A DNA stretch of 64,000 bases from Paenibacillus cremeus. Its GTDB lineage: Bacteria > Bacillota > Bacilli > Paenibacillales > NBRC-103111. Location: contig NZ_VNJI01000005.1 of NCBI RefSeq assembly GCF_007786445.1, positions 161,115 to 225,114 on the forward strand, in the 5' to 3' direction. The translations under genes were made by a program, and so were the position numbers. Shown here one piece after another: positions 25,571 through 33,254 of this stretch (position 1 is its first letter; the number at the start of each line of letters is the position of its first letter). The notes under the pieces are model-generated. The model was not told the DNA's origin. It worked only from the letters and a program-made list of their open reading frames with translations, and did no database searches.

Positions 25571-26842
25571 CTACAACCCCATAATATAACGATTTAAATA
25601 ATCATTGCGGAACTTGCCTTCGGGATCATAGCGAAGCAGCAGCTGTTGAAACTCCGGCAGCTTCTCGTAAAGCGATTGCAGACGGCTGTACGGCATCGTA
25701 AACAGCTTCGCCCAGTGTGGACGCGCTTGGAACGGCGCCAGCTTCTCCTCGATCAACGGCAGCACCTGCTGAACCGCTTCCCAGTTCGCTTTCCAGGTAA
25801 AATGAATGCCCACCGAATCCTGCTGGTAACACGGGCTCATCCATAATTCGTCGGCAGCAATCGTGCGAACCTCGGAAACATGCAGCAGCGGTGAAATCTG
25901 CTCACTAAGCTCACTTAATGCGCTCAACGCCTCAAAAGCCGCGGACCGCGGCACAAAATACTCGCTCTGCAGCTCTTCCCCGGCGCTCGGCATGAAATCC
26001 ATGCGAAAATGCGGCAGCCGCTCGTGCGATGGCCCAGGAATCCCCAGCTGCTCACTGCAATTTTCTGCCGTGACGCCAGTGACCGGATGTCGACGCTCCG
26101 TCGCCAAAGCCGCACCATAAAACACCTGCTCCGGCTCCACACCAGCACTACCCTCCGTAATCACATGCTTCCGCCAAACCTGGTTAATCGTCGAGTCCTT
26201 CCAATCCGTGAACAAGCTGACACTATAAGCACTGGAGGAGATCGCGTCAAAATGCTCCTTCAGCTCCGCCAGCGGCAAGTTGTCATAGACATATTGCTGC
26301 ATCTGGCTTGCTGGGACAATGTCCAAGGTCAGCTTCGTGACTACACCGAGCCCCCCTAGTCCAACCACAGTGCCGGCAAAAATTCCTTCCTCATCCTGCT
26401 CGCGCGAAAATACGACGGTTTCTCCGTTCGCTTGAACGATTTCCATCGCCTGAACGGCTGTGGACAAATTCCCGTTCCGATCCCCTGATCCGTGCGTAGC
26501 CGTAGCAACCGCGCCCGCGACAGTGATGTGCGGAAGGGACGCCAAATTATGCAGCGCATAGCCGTGGCGGTGAAGGTACTGGCCGAGCTCCCCATACCGG
26601 ATCCCGCCTTCCACCGTTACCTTATTATGTGTAGGATCTAAGGCAATTACTCGGTTCAGCTTTTGCAGTGAGATCAGACTTTCGGTGCAGTCGGCGATGC
26701 CATTAAACGAGTGGCGCGTGCCCAGCACCTTGATTCGCCCTCTGCGTGCAACCAACTCTTGAACTTGTCCGATTGTTTCGGGGACATGGAGCTCCGAAGC
26801 ACTATACTTGTAGTTCCCTGCCCAGTTGCGATGATTTTCCAC
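25571..26842 (-). CDS. FAD-linked alditol/aldonolactone oxidase
   Basis: A 423-residue flavoprotein of the vanillyl-alcohol-oxidase fold, closest in pattern to alditol and xylitol oxidases. The covalent-FAD segment reads GTRHSFNGIAD with H44, and ATHGSGDRNGNLSTAV and GLGGLGVVTKLTLDIVP follow. A C-terminal ALO-type domain with PHWAKLF and a final RNDYLNRYIMGL matches the family. It should oxidise a sugar alcohol or lactone with oxygen as acceptor, giving hydrogen peroxide. GTG at 26842 is chosen because AAGGAG lies nine bases upstream and conservation starts there; an earlier in-frame start at 26905 lacks support. Single gene with its own terminator. Confidence 0.88.
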   Translation of the reverse strand: MENHRNWAGNYKYSASELHVPETIGQVQELVARRGRIKVLGTRHSFNGIADCTESLISLQKLNRVIALDPTHNKVTVEGGIRYGELGQYLHRHGYALHNLASLPHITVAGAVATATHGSGDRNGNLSTAVQAMEIVQANGETVVFSREQDEEGIFAGTVVGLGGLGVVTKLTLDIVPASQMQQYVYDNLPLAELKEHFDAISSSAYSVSLFTDWKDSTINQVWRKHVITEGSAGVEPEQVFYGAALATERRHPVTGVTAENCSEQLGIPGPSHERLPHFRMDFMPSAGEELQSEYFVPRSAAFEALSALSELSEQISPLLHVSEVRTIAADELWMSPCYQQDSVGIHFTWKANWEAVQQVLPLIEEKLAPFQARPHWAKLFTMPYSRLQSLYEKLPEFQQLLLRYDPEGKFRNDYLNRYIMGL

Positions 26843-26994
26843 ACGGATGCACTCCTTGAGAAGTGAATTTGGATAAAAATCCCTACCTCCAAGGATACCC
26901 CTCATGTACTAAAATGTCGAGAACAACCCGATCAACAGACAGGCCCATACAGAATAGAATGGCGTGAACAGATGAATTTATTAATTTTATTGTC

Positions 26995-27023
26995 TTTACA
27001 AGATCCTCCGCATAGATTAATAT
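26995..27023 (+). promoter_or_regulatory. Candidate promoter of the TauE/SafE gene
   Basis: TTTACA (26995-27000, 5/6) and TAATAT (27018-27023, 4/6) are 17 bases apart in an AT-rich stretch 50 bases before the start codon. A TATAAT at 27024-27029 is adjacent but badly spaced. Confidence 0.4.
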
Positions 27024-27073
27024 TATAATAATTCCTATAAACTAACTATGATTTAAATTGAGGTGTTTGTCAC

Positions 27074-27838
27074 ATGAGTTTGAGCATTGTGGCCATGGGT
27101 TTGCTAGTGGGCTTTCTCGTGGGTCTTACCGGAGTAGGAGGCGCATCCTTGCTGACGCCGATCTTAGTGATCATTGGCGTGAATCCTTCGATTGCTGTCG
27201 GGACGGACCTTATGTATAATTCGATAACCAAATTGTTCGGCACGATTCAACATTGGCGGCAAAAGACGATCGATTTCCGGCTTACGAAGCTGCTTGCTCT
27301 CGGGAGCATTCCGGGCGCCGTCGTTTCCATCCTCTTACTGCACTCGTTCGATTCCTTGTATCATAACCAAGAAAAAATTATTAAACACGGCCTAGGCTAT
27401 GTGCTCATCATCGTGGCCGTCACAACGTTAGCCAAAGCGATCTTCGATAACAAAATCAAACCGAACCGCTGGCAGCTGAAATCGCTGGAGGAGAAGAAAG
27501 CGCTGACGATCACGCTCGGCGCCATCCTTGGCTTTATTGTCGGTCTGACCTCTATCGGCTCCGGCTCCTTATTTGCGTTGGCTATGCTTTATTTTTTCCG
27601 GATGAGCGCGTCGCAAATTGTGGGTACGGATATCGCACACGCTTTTCTGCTGGTAACCGCGGCCGGTGCACTCCACGCGAGCTTGGGCAACGTGGATTAT
27701 ATGCTCGCATTGAATCTTCTGATCGGGTCCGTTCCGGGTGTACTCCTCGGCAGTACGCTATCCGCGAAGGCCCCTACTAAGCTGCTCCGCACGATCATCG
27801 CCAGTCTGGTTTTCATCAGCGGTTTGAAAATGATTTAA
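27074..27838 (+). CDS. TauE/SafE family sulfite/anion permease
   Basis: A 254-residue membrane protein with about eight segments and the two family repeats: GFLVGLTGVGGASLLTP near 13-29 and GFIVGLTSIGSGSLFAL near 160. Members export sulfite, sulfoacetate or related organic anions. No sulfur-metabolism gene is adjacent, so the substrate is open. GAGGTG precedes the ATG. It ends at a strong terminator shared with the converging aldo/keto reductase gene. Confidence 0.9.
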   Translation: MSLSIVAMGLLVGFLVGLTGVGGASLLTPILVIIGVNPSIAVGTDLMYNSITKLFGTIQHWRQKTIDFRLTKLLALGSIPGAVVSILLLHSFDSLYHNQEKIIKHGLGYVLIIVAVTTLAKAIFDNKIKPNRWQLKSLEEKKALTITLGAILGFIVGLTSIGSGSLFALAMLYFFRMSASQIVGTDIAHAFLLVTAAGALHASLGNVDYMLALNLLIGSVPGVLLGSTLSAKAPTKLLRTIIASLVFISGLKMI

Positions 27839-27846
27839 TTCAATAC

Positions 27847-27888
27847 AAAAAGGCTTTCCCATCCATATCCAGTTGGGAGAGCCTTTTT
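27847..27888. terminator. Bidirectional terminator
   Basis: Arms AAAAAGGCTTTCCCA (27847-27861) and TTGGGAGAGCCTTTTT (27873-27888) pair almost fully; A and T runs at the two ends serve both converging genes. Confidence 0.9.
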
Positions 27889-27907
27889 GCAGTTTTTAAA
27901 GTCCGTC

Positions 27908-28771
27908 CTACAGACGCTCGGACCATTCCTCTTTGTTGCTCCAGTCCTTCGCCTTCCAGCGGAGCACGTCGGGATTGACCATGTGCATAATTTCTCTGAA
28001 AAACTCCACCATCTCCGGCTCGGTCATCGGCTTGAAATTTTTGGCGACGCGGAGGTTGTTCTCCAGCTGCTCCATCGATTCCATCCCGATGATCGCGGTC
28101 GAGATGGGCAGCGACCACGTATAGCGCAGCGCCTTCTCGTACCATTGGGCCAAGCGGCCCAGCCCGATCACCTTCATCCCGATGATGCCGAGGCCCTTCT
28201 CATTAGCCTTCGGCAAAAACTCATGCGCGAAGCTGTAAATAAAATGATCCGCCGCCGATAACGCCACCAGCGCGGTGTCAAACGGGAACCGCTCGATCGC
28301 CTCCAACTGAACGCTCGGATTCGTGTGACCGCTCAAGCTGATATGCTTGATGATGCCCTGCTCCTTCGCTTCGATCAGCGCCTTCAACGCGCCGTCCTTG
28401 GCGAAGCACTGCTCGAGCTGCTCGAACGTGCGGACATCGTGCAGACGCCACTCCTCCACATGATCGGTCTGCAGCCGCTTTAAGCTCGCTTCAAGAGAAC
28501 GCCAGGAGCCGTCCCGCGTGCGGTCGATCGTCTTAGTGACGAGCCAGACCTGGTCTCGGCGGCTGCCGAACGCTTTTCCCAACCGCTCTTCGGACTGGCC
28601 CTTAGAGTAAATCGGAGCCGTATCGAAATAAGTAATCCCTTCGTCAATGGCGCGGTTCACAATCTGAATCGCTTCATCCTCGGTACAGTTATGCTCGTCC
28701 ACGATGCGCTGGGCCCCGAAGCTCAGGATCGGAAACTCTTGCCCTGTGCGGCCAAATTTACGTTTTTCCAT
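27908..28771 (-). CDS. Aldo/keto reductase
   Basis: A 287-residue NADPH-dependent oxidoreductase of the TIM-barrel AKR family. The catalytic tetrad is in place: D50 and Y55 in YFDTAPIYSKG, K80 in LVTKTID and H111 in WRLHDVRT. The sugar- or aldehyde-type substrate cannot be named. The C-terminal part carries PISTAIIGMESMEQLENN, the usual cofactor-loop region. ATG at 28771; it stands alone, with azlCD next upstream on the same strand 97 bases away. Confidence 0.93.
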   Translation of the reverse strand: MEKRKFGRTGQEFPILSFGAQRIVDEHNCTEDEAIQIVNRAIDEGITYFDTAPIYSKGQSEERLGKAFGSRRDQVWLVTKTIDRTRDGSWRSLEASLKRLQTDHVEEWRLHDVRTFEQLEQCFAKDGALKALIEAKEQGIIKHISLSGHTNPSVQLEAIERFPFDTALVALSAADHFIYSFAHEFLPKANEKGLGIIGMKVIGLGRLAQWYEKALRYTWSLPISTAIIGMESMEQLENNLRVAKNFKPMTEPEMVEFFREIMHMVNPDVLRWKAKDWSNKEEWSERL

Positions 28772-28868
28772 GACGGCCTCCTAATTGTTCGTAAGTTGAT
28801 AAACACTCTTCAGCTTCTATTATACCCCAAGGTTATCCAATTTTGCATACGTTCCTGCGCACTAAAAG

Positions 28869-29201
28869 CTAAAAAAATCTCCGCAGCAGCCACATACAGA
28901 CAACGCCGACCACGACCGTTAGCATCAGGCTCCGGGTGAGGATCGCAACGGCAAACGTAACCGCTGCGGCCACCAGCTCTCCTTTGTTCGCGAGCAGCTG
29001 AAAGCCCTCTCCCCCGTGCGAAGCAAACAGCTCCTGTCCGACCAGCGCAGCCATGATGGTGATCGGTACATACGAAAGAAAGCGAAGCAGCCACGTCGGA
29101 AGCTGCAGCCTGCTCAGCAGCATCAGAGGTGCCACCCGCGGGACCACCGTCACAGCCGCCGACCCGAGAATGAGCAGGAAGATCGTCCATCTTATTTCCA
29201 C
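28869..29201 (-). CDS. azlD: Branched-chain amino acid exporter small subunit AzlD
   Basis: A 110-residue protein with three to four membrane segments (VTVVPRVAPLMLL, FLSYVPITIMAALVG). It is the partner of AzlC in export of branched-chain amino acids or analogues. The GTG start at 29201 lies within the end of azlC (10-base overlap), so both are translated from one message. Confidence 0.9.
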   Translation of the reverse strand: MEIRWTIFLLILGSAAVTVVPRVAPLMLLSRLQLPTWLLRFLSYVPITIMAALVGQELFASHGGEGFQLLANKGELVAAAVTFAVAILTRSLMLTVVVGVVCMWLLRRFF

Positions 29202-29920
29202 CGCTCACTCAGCCCCCCTACCGCCGCAGCCAGCACGGCCGCCAAAATGACCGCAAGACTGCCCGCTCCAAGCTGACCGAGGACGATCACCAGCACAACG
29301 GCCAAGCCGCCTACTAGCACGTCTTTGCGTACCTTTTTCCGACTAGCCATCTGAAGCACCAGCAAGCCGATAAACATTGCCGTCAGCGCAAAATCCAGCC
29401 CATAAGCCGTCGGACTCGTAATCCATTGGCCTAGAAACGCTCCCGCCACATTCGCAGCAATCCAGTTGAGATAGGCGATCACATTCAACCCGTGCATCCA
29501 CGGCAGTGAAAGCCTGCTTTTTCCTTCTGCTTCACCTGAAGCCACACCGAACGATTCGTCCGTTAAGAGAATTCCGACCAAAAAATTGTTCACCGGCGTC
29601 AAATGCCGAAAATACGGCGAGAGCGCGGCGCTGAGCAATAGATGACGGAGGTTCACAAAGAAAATCGTAAAGATGATGGCAATAAACGAATGACTCGCCG
29701 AAATCATGCCTGCAAAAATAAACTGAGCCGAGCCCGCATACAGCAAAATCGACAGCAAGGCGATCTCCAGTATGGACAGCCCGGCCGTCTGCTCCACCAC
29801 GCCAGCCGCAAACCCGATGCTCAAATAGCCTAACAGGGTGGGAATCCCGGCTTTGACGCCTTCTTTGAAAGATTTTTCCCGTTCATTCGCATGTAAAAGC
29901 AGTTCTAGTTGCACGTTCAT
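29192..29920 (-). CDS. azlC: Branched-chain amino acid exporter large subunit AzlC
   Basis: A 242-residue membrane protein with about seven segments. Family blocks are GVKAGIPTLLGYLSIGFAAG, YAGSAQFIFAGM and VNLRHLLLSAALSPYF, followed by LTDESFGVAS. With AzlD it forms an exporter of branched-chain amino acids or toxic analogues. A 155-base interval separates it from the divergent peptidase gene. Confidence 0.93.
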   Translation of the reverse strand: MNVQLELLLHANEREKSFKEGVKAGIPTLLGYLSIGFAAGVVEQTAGLSILEIALLSILLYAGSAQFIFAGMISASHSFIAIIFTIFFVNLRHLLLSAALSPYFRHLTPVNNFLVGILLTDESFGVASGEAEGKSRLSLPWMHGLNVIAYLNWIAANVAGAFLGQWITSPTAYGLDFALTAMFIGLLVLQMASRKKVRKDVLVGGLAVVLVIVLGQLGAGSLAVILAAVLAAAVGGLSERWK

Positions 29921-30075
29921 CTACTCCATTGTTGTAATGTGCCTTTCCAGCATGCCGAGTGGCATCCTTTTAGTTTACCATCGCTAAGCAGGCCTCCTCA
30001 ACCCTCAGTTCTGATTCCTAAACAAATCTATATATATCTATTGAAATTCAAATTGTGATCATGGGGGTCAATCAA

Positions 30076-31242
30076 ATGGGGTTTCGAAACCGTAAGATCG
30101 CTATTCCTGCTTTAGCCGCTCTACTCCTCTTCTCTTCAGTCGGCATCGCTTCTGCCGATCCACCGCTTCAAGAGGCGCACCCACCCATACATATGAAAAA
30201 TAACGGGGCGACGCCGACTTACAAAAACGGCTTTTCGCCCGCCCAGATCAAAAAAGCCTACGGCATGGATAAGCTGGAGGCCAAATACACCGGGGAGAAT
30301 CAAACGATCGCGATCGTCGATGCCTATGGCAGCCCTACTATCGAAAATGATCTGCAGGTGTTCAATACCCAGTTTGGTCTTCCTGCAGCCAGCTTGACGA
30401 TCGCCTATCCGCAAGGCAAGCCGAAGAAACCAGATGCCGGCTGGGCGCTCGAAACCTCGCTGGACGTAGAATGGGCGCATGCACTGGCCCCTAAGGCGAA
30501 AATACTATTGGTCGTCGCTAAATCGGCAGCACTAACCGATCTAATCGATGCGATCGATTATGCCACTTTAAACGGTGCGCAGGTGGTGTCGAACAGCTGG
30601 GGAGGCTCCGAATTCTCATCCGAGGCAATGTATGATGCACACTTTCAGCATGCGGGAGTCGTGTACGTCGCATCCTCCGGAGATGATGGCGCTGGAATGT
30701 CCTGGCCGGCTTCGTCGCCTCACGTGCTTTCCGTCGGAGGAACGACGCTGAAAACAGGTCCGGATGGCAGCTATGTTAGCGAGAGCGGCTGGTCCGGCTC
30801 CGGAGGCGGGGTAAGCGCATACGAAGCTCGGCCAGCCTACGAAAATAATTGGAGCGGCATCGTAGGCACCCATCGAGGCGGTCCGGACGTGGCATGGAAT
30901 GCAGATCCGAATTCGGGGGTAGCGGTCTATGACAGCACTCAGTTAAACGGGCAAAAAGGATGGTTTCAAGTCGGGGGAACGAGCTTTGGGGCGCCGTGCT
31001 GGGCGGCACTCATTGCGCTGGCCAACAATGGACGCTCGTCTTCCTTGACAAGCGCCACTGCCATCGCTAGCTTATATACCCTGGCAGGACTAACCGCCTC
31101 CCCGGGTTATAATGGAAACTATCAAGATATTGTTAGCGGTAATAACGGGACGTTTAATGCTCAGGCGGGATTCGATTTGGTTACAGGCATCGGCACACCC
31201 CAAGCCCAAGCATTAATTCCGGCACTATCGATATCGCCGTAA
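30076..31242 (+). CDS. Secreted S53 (sedolisin) peptidase without a pro-domain
   Basis: A 388-residue serine-carboxyl peptidase. A signal peptide (about 1-27, ending ASA) is followed almost at once by the catalytic domain. The triad is complete: E126 and D130 in ETSLD, S303 in GGTSFGAP; the oxyanion Asp is D203 in SSGDDG. The calcium-site end DIVSGNNG...TGIGTP is present. Classical members (kumamolisin, sedolisin) carry a 150-190-residue activation domain; here only about 45 residues precede the domain, so activation must differ. The ATG at 30076 has GGGGGT seven bases upstream and is preferred to a GTG at 30055. Acid-active extracellular proteolysis is the expected role. Confidence 0.9.
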   Translation: MGFRNRKIAIPALAALLLFSSVGIASADPPLQEAHPPIHMKNNGATPTYKNGFSPAQIKKAYGMDKLEAKYTGENQTIAIVDAYGSPTIENDLQVFNTQFGLPAASLTIAYPQGKPKKPDAGWALETSLDVEWAHALAPKAKILLVVAKSAALTDLIDAIDYATLNGAQVVSNSWGGSEFSSEAMYDAHFQHAGVVYVASSGDDGAGMSWPASSPHVLSVGGTTLKTGPDGSYVSESGWSGSGGGVSAYEARPAYENNWSGIVGTHRGGPDVAWNADPNSGVAVYDSTQLNGQKGWFQVGGTSFGAPCWAALIALANNGRSSSLTSATAIASLYTLAGLTASPGYNGNYQDIVSGNNGTFNAQAGFDLVTGIGTPQAQALIPALSISP

Positions 31243-31296
31243 TCCGGTTAGACGAGCTGCGGGGGCGGCTCCTTCAAGCGTTTATCCACCTGAGCT

Positions 31297-32115
31297 TCAT
31301 CGGCGCCTATAAACGACAGGGAAATGCTCCCCTTGCAGCAGCTCTCCCGGCGATACGGTAACATAGGGCAGCATGACATGATTTTTCTCAGGCTCATAAC
31401 GGGTATGAGCCGGCATGTAGTGGACGGCAATCGCCCTGCGCTTGTGCTCCGATTTATTGTGCGGACTCCCATGCCACGTGAGGCAGTGATGATAGCCGAC
31501 CTGTCCCTTCTTAATTTCAAAGGGTACGGCATGAATGTCTGCTCTCTCTGGGAGCAGCTCCGGCTGTTTATGATAGGGCATGAATTGATCGTCGCTCGTC
31601 AAATACTTTTGCTGGTTGCCCCACTTATGGCTTCCCGGCACCATCCACATGCACCCGTTCTCGATCGTGGCGTCGTCCAAAGCGACCCAAGCGCTGATCA
31701 AGTCGGCAGGCTGGATGATCGGCCAAGCCGGATGGTCCTGATGCCACGGCGTTGGTCCCCCGGTTACCGGAGGCTTGTACTGGATCTGGTCATGCCTGAT
31801 GCGCAGCGTATCCGTACGGCAAAGCTGGGCGACGTCTTCACATATAACCGGGTTTTGCGCATGCCGGAAAAAGGAATCGCTAGCCATCCAAATATTCACA
31901 ATCTGCACGACCTTCTCACTGGAGGACATGCTCACTCCGTACTCGGATGGTTTTTCCCGCATGTTGCGGTTTAAGACCGGCTTCCGGAGCGTTTCCCCGG
32001 CCATCACCTGATCCAGCTCCTCCCTAAGCTTCTCCACCTCTTCCTCGCTTAAGACTATTCCGCCTTTAATAAAGCCCTGTTCATCAAACTGCTTTACTTG
32101 AGCTTCAGTTAACAT
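31297..32115 (-). CDS. Phytanoyl-CoA dioxygenase (PhyH) family Fe(II)/2-oxoglutarate oxygenase
   Basis: A 272-residue non-haem iron oxygenase. The iron triad is H125-x-D127 in WHQDHP and H215 in TWHGSPHN, with R226/R227 as the probable 2-oxoglutarate anchor. It should hydroxylate or oxidatively demethylate a small molecule, which is not identifiable. GGAGGA precedes the ATG at 32115. It is divergent from an AraC regulator gene with a 196-base shared promoter region, a common arrangement for regulator and target. A second, distantly related PhyH gene lies in the large operon at 35917-36747. Confidence 0.9.
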   Translation of the reverse strand: MLTEAQVKQFDEQGFIKGGIVLSEEEVEKLREELDQVMAGETLRKPVLNRNMREKPSEYGVSMSSSEKVVQIVNIWMASDSFFRHAQNPVICEDVAQLCRTDTLRIRHDQIQYKPPVTGGPTPWHQDHPAWPIIQPADLISAWVALDDATIENGCMWMVPGSHKWGNQQKYLTSDDQFMPYHKQPELLPERADIHAVPFEIKKGQVGYHHCLTWHGSPHNKSEHKRRAIAVHYMPAHTRYEPEKNHVMLPYVTVSPGELLQGEHFPVVYRRR

Positions 32116-32311
32116 GGGGTCTCCTCCTTCAGATCAACGCGCTGGGCCCGCTGCAATGTTTGTTCAAATCACTGGAATACCATCAGCATATCACCCGGGC
32201 AAGAGAAGCGCGTTGCACGAACTCCAGCAGAATTTATCTTTTTCACAGGAATCCACTTGGCTTTGTAGAAGTAATGTAAAAAAAGGTATTCGTAAAGGGG
32301 TGGGGTGCAGA
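32116..32311. promoter_or_regulatory. Divergent promoter region, PhyH gene versus AraC gene
   Basis: A 196-base interval that must hold both promoters. No strong sigma-A elements or repeats were picked out by eye; it is marked because of the gene arrangement. Confidence 0.4.
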
Positions 32312-33181
32312 ATGCTGTTCTTATCCCAGCTGCAGCCACGCGTTAATTTCGCCAATTATGTTCGTTCGACTGGATCCTGGGGACCTAGAACGATTCCGGA
32401 TCATCAAATCATTTTTGTCATCAGCGGAAGCGCAGAATTGACGCTGGGCGTGCATTCGTATGTCATGGAAGCCGGGGATTGCGTTTATTACGGGAACGAC
32501 AGCCCCCATCAAATTGTCAGCTCCAAGACAGAAGGCATTGCGTTTTACAGCATCCATTTCAGCTGGAACGAGGGGGCGGATTCTCCTTTTCCCGTACTCC
32601 CTCATCTGGGGCTTAGGAATTGCTCCGAGGACATGCTTCAAATTCCCCCCTTACCATCTAAAGTAAACGTCGAAAACTACGGAGAAGTGCTGCTTCCTCA
32701 TCATGTGAGCTGTCCGGAGGCCAGGAATTTGTTCGCTGAGATTGTCCAGGAGTACAAGCAGGAAGAGCCCGGCTATCTGGCTCACATCGGTAGTCTGCTG
32801 AAACAAATTATGGTATTGATCGTTCGCAAAGCGGTGAATGGGCGAGCAACCTTATCGCAGAGAAAAAAGATTGAGCCGGCGCTGAAGGCTATTTTGGAGC
32901 AGCCTCTTGAGGCCTGGACGACGCCATGGCTTGCTTCGTTATGCGGCTATCATCCCACTTACTTTGCGGAGCAATTTAAGCTTGTCACAGGGTATTCCCC
33001 GAACCGGTACCTGAATATGGAAAAAATTCGCACCGCCAAACGGCATTTGACGAATGGCGCTGGATCCATTGGAAGCATTGCGGAGCTGCTGGGTTTTGCA
33101 AATATCCACTATTTCAGCCGATGGTTCAAGCTGGCCACAGGCCTTACTCCAAGCGAATACAGGGGCAAAAATCCGTTGTAA
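32312..33181 (+). CDS. AraC-family regulator with cupin sensor domain
   Basis: A 289-residue soluble regulator. An N-terminal cupin-like domain (about 25-110, with HQIIFVISGSAEL and VMEAGDCVYYGNDSPH) would bind a small ligand, and the C-terminal AraC domain (from about 190) contains LASLCGYHPTYFAEQFKLVTG and IAELLGFANIHYFSRWFK. ATG at 32312 follows a GGGGTGGGG-type site. It is divergent from the PhyH gene and ends at a terminator shared with the large operon, so the PhyH gene is the most likely target. The size and layout match RhaS-like sugar regulators; the ligand is unknown. Confidence 0.88.
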   Translation: MLFLSQLQPRVNFANYVRSTGSWGPRTIPDHQIIFVISGSAELTLGVHSYVMEAGDCVYYGNDSPHQIVSSKTEGIAFYSIHFSWNEGADSPFPVLPHLGLRNCSEDMLQIPPLPSKVNVENYGEVLLPHHVSCPEARNLFAEIVQEYKQEEPGYLAHIGSLLKQIMVLIVRKAVNGRATLSQRKKIEPALKAILEQPLEAWTTPWLASLCGYHPTYFAEQFKLVTGYSPNRYLNMEKIRTAKRHLTNGAGSIGSIAELLGFANIHYFSRWFKLATGLTPSEYRGKNPL

Positions 33182-33196
33182 TGTTGTAGTGCAAGC

Positions 33197-33238
33197 AAAA
33201 AGAGAAGCAAGAGCTTTACGCTCATTGCTCCTCTTATT
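33197..33238. terminator. Terminator at the convergent end of the second glycan locus
   Basis: An imperfect hairpin pairs AAGAGAAGCAAGAGC (33200-33214) with GCTCATTGCTCCTCTT (33220-33235), one bulge and one mismatch, with an A-run on the left that gives T's on the minus strand. It should end the 33-56 kb transcripts. Confidence 0.6.
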
Positions 33239-33254
33239 GAAACCCATCAAGCTA

